A stretch of DNA of 14,910 nucleotides from Pseudomonadota bacterium (GTDB taxonomy: Bacteria; Pseudomonadota; Alphaproteobacteria; Caulobacterales; Caulobacteraceae), in assembly GCA_023433585.1 (NCBI GenBank), contig JAEZCL010000003.1, positions 1-14,910 on the forward strand, written 5' to 3'. Shown one piece after another: positions 5,752-11,703 of the stretch (positions within the stretch are counted from its first letter, which is position 1; each line of letters opens with the position of its first letter). The translations under genes and the position numbers were made by a program. The notes under the pieces were generated by a model, which made no database searches, had not been told where the DNA came from, and saw nothing but the letters and a program-made list of their open reading frames with translations.

Positions 5752-7113
5752 ATGACGGCGCGCATCCTGGTGGTTGACGATGTCGAGGCGAACGTCCGCG
5801 TTCTCGAAGCCAAGCTGACCGCTGAATATTATGACGTGCTGAAGTGCTCGGACGGCCCGACGGCGCTGGAAATCGCCGCGCGCGAACAGCCCGACATCAT
5901 CCTGCTCGACGTCATGATGCCCGGCATGGACGGCTTCGAGACCTGCCGCAGGCTCAAGGCCGATCCGTCCACGCGCCACATCCCCGTGGTCATGGTCACG
6001 GCCCTGGACGGCCGCGAGGACCGCATCCGGGGGCTGGAGGCGGGCGCCGACGATTTCCTCACCAAGCCCATCGACGACGTGCTGCTGTTCGCCCGCGTGC
6101 GCTCGCTCAGCCGCCTGAAGCTGGTCATGGACGAACTGCGCGAGCGCGAGGAATCGGGTCGCCGCCTGGGGCTGGAGGAAGGCTCGGCCCGCATGCGCGG
6201 CATGGGCGGGCGCGTCCTGATCGTGGACGACAACGCGCGTCAGGCGAACAAGATCTTCGACCAGCTCAAGGACGAGCATCGTCCGGTGATCGAGGCCGAC
6301 GCCGGCAACGCCCTGATGGCGTCGCGCGGGCCGGTGGACCTGATGATCGTCAACGCCGCCGCTGAAAGTTTCGACGGCCTGCGCCTGGCCGCCCATATCC
6401 GCTCGGCCGAAGCGACCCGCAGCCTGCCCCTGCTGGTCATCATCGAGCCGGAGGATCGGCCGCGTCTGGTCAAGGCGCTGGAGCTGGGGGTCAACGACGT
6501 GCTGACCCGCCCGGTGGACGCTCAGGAACTGGCCGCCCGCGCCCGCACCCAGATCCGGCGCAAGCGCTACACTGACTTCCTGCGCGACAAGCTGGATCAC
6601 AGCCTGGAGATGGCCGTCACCGACGCCCTGACCGGCCTGCACAACCGGCGCTACATGGTGACCCAGCTTCAGGCGCTGGTCAGCCGGGCGGCCAGGGGCG
6701 GGGAGCCGGTGGCAGTGATGGTTCTGGACATCGACCACTTCAAGGCCGTCAACGACGGCTTCGGCCACGACGCGGGCGACGAGGTGCTGCGCGAGTTCGC
6801 CGTGCGCCTGGCCACCAATGTGCGGGCCATCGACCTGCCTTGCCGGTATGGCGGAGAGGAATTCGTGGTGGTCATGCCCGGCGCCTCGCTGGAGGCGGCA
6901 GAGCGGGTGGCCGACCGCATCCGCCGCGACGTGGGCGGCGCGCCGTTCCGCATCACGGGGGGGCGTGAGCTCCTGACCGTGACCATCTCGGTGGGCGTGG
7001 CCGCCACCGATGGACCGTACGACACGCCCGAGGCCCTGCTGAAGCGCGCCGACGAAGCGCTGTACGAAGCCAAGGTCACCGGCCGCGACCGGGTCATCGC
7101 CAAGGCGGCGTAA
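5752..7113 (+). CDS. pleD: response regulator diguanylate cyclase PleD (REC-REC-GGDEF)
   Basis: The 453-residue product has the PleD architecture: a first receiver (about 1-120, phosphoacceptor Asp53 in IILLDVMMPG), a second degenerate receiver (about 153-275), then a GGDEF domain (about 290-453). The active loop is GGEEF at 367-371, and the inhibitory I-site RAID (Arg358, Asp361) lies five residues before it, so product inhibition should be retained. PleD makes c-di-GMP from two GTP and drives flagellum loss and stalk formation in Caulobacter. GGAG precedes the ATG, and the 12-base gap to divK indicates an operon. It converges with bpt, leaving only three bases between the stops. Confidence 0.97.
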   Translation: MTARILVVDDVEANVRVLEAKLTAEYYDVLKCSDGPTALEIAAREQPDIILLDVMMPGMDGFETCRRLKADPSTRHIPVVMVTALDGREDRIRGLEAGADDFLTKPIDDVLLFARVRSLSRLKLVMDELREREESGRRLGLEEGSARMRGMGGRVLIVDDNARQANKIFDQLKDEHRPVIEADAGNALMASRGPVDLMIVNAAAESFDGLRLAAHIRSAEATRSLPLLVIIEPEDRPRLVKALELGVNDVLTRPVDAQELAARARTQIRRKRYTDFLRDKLDHSLEMAVTDALTGLHNRRYMVTQLQALVSRAARGGEPVAVMVLDIDHFKAVNDGFGHDAGDEVLREFAVRLATNVRAIDLPCRYGGEEFVVVMPGASLEAAERVADRIRRDVGGAPFRITGGRELLTVTISVGVAATDGPYDTPEALLKRADEALYEAKVTGRDRVIAKAA

Positions 7114-7116
7114 GCC

Positions 7117-7851
7117 CTATTCCACCCGGGTCCAGCCCAGCGGGCGCAGCATCTCCATGGGGCGGAAGCGGGCCTTGTAGTCCATCTTGGGCGAGCCCTG
7201 GACCCAATAGCCCAGATAGACGTAGGGCAGGGCGGCGGCGGACGCCTGACGGATATGGTCCAGCACCGCGAAGACGCCCAGGCTGCGCCGCTCCAGCGCC
7301 GGATCGTAGAAGCTGTACACCATCGACAGGCCGTCCGAGAGCAGGTCGGTCAGGCACACGCCCACCAGTTCGCCCGGCCCGCGGTCGCCGGAAGGCAGGC
7401 GGTATTCGATCAGGTGGGTGCGCACGGCGGTGTCCTCGACCATGGCCACATAGTCCTGCCAGGTCATGTCGCTCATGCCGCCGCCGGGGTGGCGCGTGGT
7501 CAGATAGCGGCGCAGCAGATCGAACTGCTCCACGGTGGCCTCGGCCTCGACCAGGGCTCCGCTGAGGTCGGCGTTGCGGCTCAGCACCTTGCGCTGCGAG
7601 CGAGAGAAGACGAACTCGTCCACCGGCAGGCGCACCGAGACGCAGGCGTCGCAGACCTCGCACGCCGGGCGATAGGCGATGTTCTGGCTGCGGCGGAAAC
7701 CGGCGTTGGTGAGCTGGTCGTTGACGTCCGCGCCGTCCGAGAAGGGCAGGTTGACGAAGACCTTCCGCTCGACCTGTCCGGTCAGGTAGGGGCAGGGCGC
7801 GGCGCCGGTCATGAAGAACCGCAGCTGCCGTGTCGGAATATGCCGCGTCAC
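7117..7851 (-). CDS. bpt: aspartate/glutamate leucyltransferase (N-degron pathway)
   Basis: This 244-residue protein has the conserved blocks of bacterial ATE-like transferases: CPYLTGQVERKVF near 20-32, the cluster RPACEVCDACVSVR near 61-74, MVYSFYDP and RRSLGVFAVLDHI, then YVYLGYWVQGSPKMDYKARF. Bpt moves Leu from Leu-tRNA to N-terminal Asp or Glu, marking proteins for ClpS/ClpAP. Arginyl-transferase (Ate) specificity cannot be fully excluded, but bacterial members are usually Bpt. The start is GTG at 7851; the ribosome site is weak. The leader holds tandem hairpins, possibly the motB terminator or a control element. Confidence 0.92.
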   Translation of the reverse strand: MTRHIPTRQLRFFMTGAAPCPYLTGQVERKVFVNLPFSDGADVNDQLTNAGFRRSQNIAYRPACEVCDACVSVRLPVDEFVFSRSQRKVLSRNADLSGALVEAEATVEQFDLLRRYLTTRHPGGGMSDMTWQDYVAMVEDTAVRTHLIEYRLPSGDRGPGELVGVCLTDLLSDGLSMVYSFYDPALERRSLGVFAVLDHIRQASAAALPYVYLGYWVQGSPKMDYKARFRPMEMLRPLGWTRVE

Positions 7852-7872
7852 GCTGGAAGAACCCGCACGAAA

Positions 7873-7894
7873 TCAGGTCGATGCTTCGACCTGA
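7873..7894 (-). terminator. 9-bp hairpin in the motB-bpt gap
   Basis: TCAGGTCGA (7873-7881) and TCGACCTGA (7886-7894) form a perfect 9-bp stem with a 4-base loop. On the minus strand the stem is followed by TTTCG, so it can act as an intrinsic terminator for motB. It ends 22 bases before the bpt start and could instead attenuate bpt. Confidence 0.55.
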
Positions 7895-7896
7895 GG

Positions 7897-7914
7897 GGAT
7901 TTGGCGGCAAATCC
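7897..7914 (-). other. second hairpin adjacent to the terminator-like stem
   Basis: GGATTTG (7897-7903) and CAAATCC (7908-7914) form a perfect 7-bp stem with a GCGG loop, only two bases from the hairpin at 7873-7894. It is A/T-rich for this DNA. Its role is unknown; it is part of a three-repeat cluster. Confidence 0.4.
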
Positions 7915-7953
7915 GTTTCGGCCGCAAGCGCCTTCACGCCAGGGACGAAACGG
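7913..7953 (-). other. inverted repeat with long loop after motB
   Basis: CCGTTTCG (7913-7920) and CGAAACGG (7946-7953) are a perfect 8-bp inverted repeat with 25 bases between, starting five bases after the motB stop. The left arm shares two bases with the neighbouring hairpin, so the two folds compete. Confidence 0.35.
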
Positions 7954-7957
7954 CGGG

Positions 7958-8857
7958 TCACAGACTGGTGTCCGAAGGCAACACCGGCGCTTCGCGCAAC
8001 AGGACGATGGCGATGCGGCGGTTGCCGGCCAGCATGGGGTCGTCGGGATAGAGCGGGTCCGAACCCGCCTTGCCGGAGACTTGATAAACCCGGTCGGGAT
8101 CCACTCCGGCGCCTTGCAGGACCAGGCGCGAGGAGTCGGCGCGGGACGCCGACAACGGCCAGTCGCCCGGCGCGCTGGCCCGCCTCTGACCGGCCACGGC
8201 GCTGGTGTGGCCGGTGACGGTGATGCGGTTGGGCAGCTGGTTGATGACCCGCGACACGGCGCGCAGCAGCACGCGCGCCCGTTCGTTGGGCTGGGCCGAG
8301 TTGTTGTCGAACATGGACCGGCCCTCCTGGTCCACCAGCTGGATGCGCAGGCCCTCGGGGGTCTGGTCGATGATCAGGTGGCGCGACAGTTCGGCCAGTT
8401 CGGGCATGTCCTGCATGGCTTGGCGCAGCGAGGCCGCAGCGCTCTGGAACTGTTCGGCCTCGCGCCGGGCGATCTCCTCGCGCAGCTCGGCCTCGGTGGC
8501 GGCGGCCAGGTTCTGGCTCTGGCCCACGTCCTCGACCTGGTCGGGGGCTTCGGGCGCCAGCTGTTCGATGACCGAGCGCGAGCCGGAGCCCTGCGCCCCG
8601 TCGTCGCCCAGGGCCGTGCCGCCCAGGATGCCGCCCGACCCGCTGGTGGTGGGCGAGACGCTGGCGGGCGCGAAATATTCGGCGATGCCGCGCTTCTGCT
8701 CCGGGTCGGTGGTGTTGATGAGCCACATGAGCAGGAAGAAGGCCATCATGGCCGTGACGAAGTCGGCGTAGGCCACCTTCCACGCGCCGCCATGGTGGCC
8801 GTGACCGGACACCTTCTTGACCTTCTTGATGAGGATCGGCCGATCACTCATGGACAT
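7958..8857 (-). CDS. motB: flagellar motor stator protein MotB
   Basis: MotB anchors the proton-driven stator to peptidoglycan and completes the MotA/MotB channel. The 299-residue product has a short basic cytoplasmic tail (LIKKVKKVSG), then GGAWKVAYADFVTAMMAFFL with the essential proton-carrying Asp32 at the start of the single membrane helix. A Gly/Ser and Glu/Ala/Gln-rich linker follows, then the OmpA-like peptidoglycan-binding domain (VTGHTSAVAG, LSASRADSSRLVL, GNRRIAIVLL). The start at 8857 has GGGGTG upstream; the in-frame ATG at 8851 and the GTG at 8866 are alternatives. motA is not adjacent, as in Caulobacter where the two genes are unlinked. Confidence 0.94.
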   Translation of the reverse strand: MSMSDRPILIKKVKKVSGHGHHGGAWKVAYADFVTAMMAFFLLMWLINTTDPEQKRGIAEYFAPASVSPTTSGSGGILGGTALGDDGAQGSGSRSVIEQLAPEAPDQVEDVGQSQNLAAATEAELREEIARREAEQFQSAAASLRQAMQDMPELAELSRHLIIDQTPEGLRIQLVDQEGRSMFDNNSAQPNERARVLLRAVSRVINQLPNRITVTGHTSAVAGQRRASAPGDWPLSASRADSSRLVLQGAGVDPDRVYQVSGKAGSDPLYPDDPMLAGNRRIAIVLLREAPVLPSDTSL

Positions 8858-8945
8858 GGAACGCACCCCGCAATGGTGGCGAGACCCTGCCTGAACGAGG
8901 TTAAGAGCGGGTTTCCCGAAACGGGACGGTTGCCACCGCGAAGTC

Positions 8946-8972
8946 GGCGGCCTAGGTCCGGACCGGGCCGCC
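8946..8972 (+). promoter_or_regulatory. 27-base palindromic structure before the flavin reductase gene
   Basis: GGCGGCC (8946-8952) and GGCCGCC (8966-8972) are inverted around a perfect 10-base palindrome GGTCCGGACC (8955-8964). The whole lies just upstream of the ribosome site of the gene at 8995, in the 137-base gap between divergent motB and the flavin reductase. It could be an operator or a structured 5' leader; no ligand class is recognisable. Confidence 0.35.
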
Positions 8973-8994
8973 TTGTCGGATATCCGGAGAAATC

Positions 8995-9501
8995 GTGAGC
9001 CATAAGCCGTTGTCCGATGACGAGACCCCCGAACCCGTCGCCTATCGGCGGGCGCTGGGCGGCTTCGCCACGGGGGTCTGCGTGGTCACGGCCGATACGC
9101 CGGACGGGCCGCTGGGCCTGACCATCAACAGCTTCACCTCGGTGTCGCTGGAGCCGCGCCTGATCCTGTGGTGTCTGGACGAGAAGTCGCAGCGCTGGAA
9201 GGCGTTCGCGGGGGCCGAGCGGTTCAACGTCCATGTGCTGGGGGCCGACGACCGCCATCTGGCCGCCCGCTTCGCCCGGGGCGTGTGCGTCCTGGCGCCG
9301 GAGGAGTATGAACGGATCGACGGCGGGGCGCCCCGGCTCAAGGGCGTTCTCACGCGCCTGGACTGCCGCGTCCATGACCGCATCGCCATGGGCGATCACA
9401 TGGCCATCGTCGGGGCGGTGGAGAGCTTCCAGGCGGTGCGGGGCGACGCCCTGGTCTTTTTTCGAGGCCGCTACGGCCGCATCGGCGAGGACATCACGTG
9501 A
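8995..9501 (+). CDS. flavin reductase family protein (FMN-binding split barrel)
   Basis: The 168-residue protein has the flavin reductase-like fold. RRALGGFATGVCVVTA lies near 18-33, and GLTINSFTSVSLEPRLIL near 41-58 is the conserved flavin-contacting segment. GDHMAIVGAV near 132-141 is the family's GDH signature. Such enzymes use NAD(P)H to reduce FMN or FAD, usually to supply a monooxygenase; no monooxygenase gene is visible here, so the partner is unknown. The start is GTG at 8995 with GGAG six bases upstream. Its TGA overlaps the GTG of the next gene, so the two are translationally coupled. Confidence 0.9.
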   Translation: MSHKPLSDDETPEPVAYRRALGGFATGVCVVTADTPDGPLGLTINSFTSVSLEPRLILWCLDEKSQRWKAFAGAERFNVHVLGADDRHLAARFARGVCVLAPEEYERIDGGAPRLKGVLTRLDCRVHDRIAMGDHMAIVGAVESFQAVRGDALVFFRGRYGRIGEDIT

Positions 9502-10373
9502 AGATCGGGTTTGCGGGACTGGGCGTCATGGGCGGACCCATGGCCGGTCACCTGATTGCGGCGGGGCATGAGGTCACGGGCTTCAACCGCTCGGCGGACA
9601 AGGCCCGGGCGTGGGCGGAACGCACGGGCGGCCATGAGGCGGGCGCCCGTTTCGCCCTGACGGCGGCGGCGGCGGCCGAGGGCGCCGAGCTGTTCATCCT
9701 GTGCGTCGGCAACGACGACGACGTGCGTCAGGTCGTGACCGAGGCCCTGCCGCATCTGGCCGAGGGCGCGGTGGTCGTGGACCACACCACCACCTCGGCC
9801 AAGGTGGCGCGCGAGATGGCGGCGCTGGCGGCCGAAGGCGGCCGGACCTTCATCGACGCCCCGGTGTCCGGCGGTCAGGCGGGCGCCGAGAACGGTCAGC
9901 TGACGGTTATGGCGGGCGGCGACGCGGCGGCCTTCGCGCGGGTCGAGCCGGTGCTGGGCGCCTATTCCAGGGCCATGCGCCTGATGGGGCCGCCGGGCGC
10001 CGGGCAACTGACCAAGATGGTCAACCAGATCTGCATCGCCGGGCTGGTCCAGGGTCTGGCCGAGGCGGTGCATTTCGCCGAGAACGCCGGGCTGGACGCC
10101 GAGGCGGTCCATGCCGCCATCTCCAAGGGCGCGGCCCAGTCGTGGCAGATGGACAACCGCTGGATGACCATGAGCCGGGGCGAGTTCGACTTCGGCTTCG
10201 CCGTGGACTGGATGCGCAAGGACCTGGGCCTGGTGCTGGACGAGGCCCGCGCCAACGGCAGCCGGCTGGCGGTCACGGCCCTGGTCGATCAGTTCTATGC
10301 CGAGGTGCAGGCCATGGGCGGAAATCGCTGGGACACGTCGAGCCTGGCGGCGCGCTTGCGGGGTGGGACGTAA
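9498..10373 (+). CDS. 3-hydroxyisobutyrate dehydrogenase-like (beta-hydroxyacid dehydrogenase)
   Basis: The 291-residue product is a full-length NAD(P)-dependent beta-hydroxyacid dehydrogenase. Residues 1-20 hold the Rossmann start IGFAGLGVMGGPMAGHL. The substrate loop DAPVSGGQAGAENGQL lies near 120-135, and the catalytic Lys173 is in GQLTKMVNQ. The family includes 3-hydroxyisobutyrate (MmsB), tartronate semialdehyde and related reductases; the exact substrate cannot be set from sequence alone. An acyl-CoA dehydrogenase at the window's end resembles the valine pathway's isobutyryl-CoA dehydrogenase, mildly favouring MmsB. The GTG start overlaps the flavin reductase stop by four bases. Its stop lies five bases from the end of the convergent hypothetical gene. 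Confidence 0.88.
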   Translation: MKIGFAGLGVMGGPMAGHLIAAGHEVTGFNRSADKARAWAERTGGHEAGARFALTAAAAAEGAELFILCVGNDDDVRQVVTEALPHLAEGAVVVDHTTTSAKVAREMAALAAEGGRTFIDAPVSGGQAGAENGQLTVMAGGDAAAFARVEPVLGAYSRAMRLMGPPGAGQLTKMVNQICIAGLVQGLAEAVHFAENAGLDAEAVHAAISKGAAQSWQMDNRWMTMSRGEFDFGFAVDWMRKDLGLVLDEARANGSRLAVTALVDQFYAEVQAMGGNRWDTSSLAARLRGGT

Positions 10374-10378
10374 GGCGA

Positions 10379-11227
10379 TCATGGCCCCAGGCTGTTGGAC
10401 TCCGTGGGCGAAAAACAGTCCAACGCGAGTCCAACGCCCTCGCCGTGTGTGCGCCTTGTCATCCCGGCCGAAGCAGAGCGGAGAGCCGGGACGGGTGCGG
10501 CGCCCGCGATGCTCTCGCCGTCCGGACAGCCGTCAGGCTGAGCCGGGCGAACGGCGGTCTGAACGCTCGCCCCGGATCGTCGCTCCGCGCCGTCCGGGCC
10601 TGGTTCGAGGGGGTGTGGTCCGGTCCCGTCCCGGATAACGCCTGGCGGCGTTTCCGGGATGACAAGGGGGGCGGGGGCCGGACCTGGGGTGTTGGACTCC
10701 GTGGGCGAAAAACAGTCCAACGCGAGTCCAGTGTCTTCGCCGGAAGGGCGCCTTGTCATCCCGGCCGCAGCGGAGCGGAGAGCCGGGACGGGGGCGGCCT
10801 CCTCACGGACATGGGGTTGCAAGTCCTTGTGCAGGCGCAGCCAGCCGCGCGCCTCGACCAGGCGCCCGGCGGCCACGGCGGCCTGGAGCATGGACCAGGC
10901 CTTGTCGGCCATCTGGGCGGCGGTGAGGGGAGGGGGCGCCGATCCCCGCTCTTCGTCGAGCTTCGGCGGGGATGACAAGGGGATCGGGGCGACCGGTGCG
11001 ACCGGGGCGACCGGGGCGTCCGGCGGCGGGACGGCGGCGGGCGGGTCGTCGCGGCGCCAGCCTTGCTCCTGGGCGCGGCGCAGGAAGGTGGCGGTGCGGA
11101 TGTCATGGCGCCGACAGACCGACTCGGCGTCAGCGCCGGCCAGGTAGTCCTCCCTGGCGGCGGCCCAGCGGCGGGCGTCTCCGGAAAGACGGCGGGTCGG
11201 GGCGGCGGGTGCGCGGGTGATGCTCAT
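10379..11227 (-). CDS. hypothetical protein: HTH-like N-terminus with repeat-derived tail
   Basis: I do not recognise a named family. The 282-residue frame begins with an Arg-rich domain (about 12-58) whose EDYLAGADAESVCRRHDIRT and TFLRRAQEQGWRR look like a homeodomain-type HTH of small-terminase style. A Pro/Ala linker encoded by 9-base repeats follows (about 66-81). A short helical domain (DKAWSMLQAAVAAGRLVEAR, then GWLRLHKDL) spans about 105-137. Residues near 84-95 and everything after about 145 are translations of palindromic DNA repeats: PVPALRS.AGMTRR and ALDCFSPTESN each occur twice. The original protein probably ended near residue 142. The start at 11227 has only a weak GGCGGC site. 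The N-terminal part is likely real; the annotated tail may be an accident of open repeats. Confidence 0.55.
   Translation of the reverse strand: MSITRAPAAPTRRLSGDARRWAAAREDYLAGADAESVCRRHDIRTATFLRRAQEQGWRRDDPPAAVPPPDAPVAPVAPVAPIPLSSPPKLDEERGSAPPPLTAAQMADKAWSMLQAAVAAGRLVEARGWLRLHKDLQPHVREEAAPVPALRSAAAGMTRRPSGEDTGLALDCFSPTESNTPGPAPAPLVIPETPPGVIRDGTGPHPLEPGPDGAERRSGASVQTAVRPAQPDGCPDGESIAGAAPVPALRSASAGMTRRTHGEGVGLALDCFSPTESNSLGP
10393..10500 (-). repeat. 108-base direct repeat, copy A
   Basis: This copy matches 10690-10797 without gaps (97 of 108 positions by eye); the first 41 bases are identical. It contains the inverted pair GTTGGACT/AGTCCAAC (10394-10401, 10417-10424), a second AGTCCAAC at 10428-10435 offering an alternative fold, and a hairpin TCCCGGC/GCCGGGA (10462-10491). 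GANTC sites occur at 10398 and 10427. It is likely a dispersed intergenic palindromic repeat. Confidence 0.85.
10629..10659. repeat. long hairpin element between the two direct repeats
   Basis: TCCCGGATAACGCC (10629-10642) pairs with GGCGTTTCCGGGA (10647-10659) with one bulged base and a 4-base loop. It is followed by TGACAAGG, so 10654-10667 is the exact reverse complement of 10454-10467 in copy A. It looks like a REP-type palindrome. Confidence 0.75.
10690..10797 (-). repeat. 108-base direct repeat, copy B
   Basis: This second copy of the 10393-10500 unit lies 297 bases (exactly 99 codons) away, so both are read in the same frame of the minus-strand gene. Its hairpin is at 10759-10788 and its GANTC sites at 10695 and 10724. 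Differences cluster in the middle (about 10731-10748). Confidence 0.85.
10942..10973. repeat. palindromic element inside the hypothetical gene
   Basis: ATCCCCGC (10942-10949) and GCGGGGAT (10966-10973) are a perfect 8-bp inverted repeat with an inner GCTC/GAGC pair, followed by GACAAGG. The tail GGGATGACAAGG (10969-10980) is shared with the other palindromes nearby. In the protein it gives the segment around PKLDEERG. Confidence 0.7.
10986..11021 (-). repeat. four tandem 9-base units coding for a Pro-Val-Ala linker
   Basis: Units GGGGCGACC, GGTGCGACC, GGGGCGACC and GGGGCGTCC run head to tail. In the minus-strand gene each codes for three residues, giving APVAPVAPVAP. Copy number could vary between strains. 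Confidence 0.75.
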
Positions 11228-11370
11228 GCCGCCATTGTCCGAGGGTCCGGAGCCAGGGGGATGAAAAACAGCAAATTCGAGCGGAGAAGCCTCAATTTCA
11301 TGGGGTCGGTCGTCGAAAATGCGGGGATCAGGGTTGATCTGGACAAGGCCGACCGAAGGAGGAGACCGTC

Positions 11371-11568
11371 ATGACCCAATTCATCGCGCTGACCCGAAAG
11401 GGCGGCCAGGCCGTCCATGTGAATCTCGACCGCGTGGAATTCATCGAGGCGCAGAAGGACGGCGCCAGGCTCGTCTTCATGCGGCTGCCGTGGATGGCGG
11501 GCGACGACGACCTGGTCGTTCAGGAAACGCCGGAAGACATCCTGCGCCGTGCAAAGCCGTCCGCCTGA
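11371..11568 (+). CDS. small FlbD-like protein of unknown function (65 residues)
   Basis: The 65-residue product reads ALTRKGGQAVHVNLDRVEFI, then EAQKDGARLVFMRL, and ends DDLVVQETPEDILRRA. This order, with a short beta-rich start, an invariant-looking VN...VEFIEA and a closing VxEtPeeIl, resembles the small FlbD family (PF06289) once tied to flagellar operons. No flagellar gene is adjacent, so that link is tentative. AAGGAGGAG upstream of the ATG gives a strong start. Its last codons, Pro-Ser-Ala-stop, form the left arm of a perfect 12-bp hairpin shared with the broken vapC. The 143-base leader (11228-11370) is less GC-rich than its surroundings and shows no clear promoter. Confidence 0.7.
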   Translation: MTQFIALTRKGGQAVHVNLDRVEFIEAQKDGARLVFMRLPWMAGDDDLVVQETPEDILRRAKPSA

Positions 11569-11592
11569 AGCGCTCCGCCGTCAGGCGGACGG
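11557..11592. terminator. bidirectional hairpin joining convergent gene ends
   Basis: CCGTCCGCCTGA (11557-11568) and TCAGGCGGACGG (11581-11592) form a perfect 12-bp stem with a 12-base loop. Each arm codes for Pro-Ser-Ala-stop, one for the plus-strand FlbD-like gene and one for the minus-strand vapC remnant. No U-run follows either arm. Confidence 0.6.
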
Positions 11593-11599
11593 GTCGCCG
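11576..11599 (-). repeat. 24-base direct repeat, copy at the vapC break
   Basis: This 24-base stretch is identical to 11978-12001 at the end of the VOC gene. It begins (minus strand) with CGGCGAC and supplies the final Gly-Asp-Pro-Ser-Ala-stop of the shortened vapC. A looser match (GAAGC) extends a few bases beyond it. Confidence 0.9.
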
Positions 11600-11703
11600 A
11601 TCAGCAGCGGCTCCTCGCCGACCAGGGCGTCCAGCCGATCCGAGGCGGGCGTGCGGGCGCCGTTGAAATAGTCGATCCAGACGCTGGAATCGACGAGGAT
11701 CAC
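11581..11703 (-). pseudogene. vapC toxin remnant (first 40 codons only)
   Basis: VapC toxins are PIN-domain ribonucleases of about 130 residues. Here only 40 codons remain, from GTG at 11703, reading ILVDSSVWIDYFNGARTPA, then SDRLDALVGEEPLLIGD and PSA-stop. Asp4 or 5 of VDSS, the first PIN acid, is present, but the later acidic residues and the rest of the fold are gone, so it cannot be an active nuclease. The start overlaps the vapB stop (GTGA), as in intact vapBC pairs. Intact relatives continue after LLIGD with another PIN helix. Here the sequence switches into a copy of the neighbouring VOC gene's last codons, within a 24-base direct repeat. Confidence 0.85.

Noticed and set aside
5071..6768. 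565-codon minus-strand open frame opposite dinB 5' end, divK and pleD
   Set aside because: It lies antisense to three clearly recognised proteins. Its translation is Gln/His/Gly-rich without domains, as expected for the reverse frame of high-GC genes.
10393..10797. CRISPR array
   Set aside because: There are only two long direct repeats with a large, coding-like interval and internal hairpins; no regular short repeat-spacer pattern or cas gene.
9701..10975. 424-codon plus-strand open frame over the dehydrogenase and repeat region
   Set aside because: Its first part is the out-of-frame shadow of the dehydrogenase and the rest is repeat DNA; no ribosome site or domain.
10379..11227. Prophage terminase small subunit
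   Set aside because: The N-terminal HTH resembles that type, but no large terminase, portal, integrase or other phage gene is nearby, so a prophage call is not supported.
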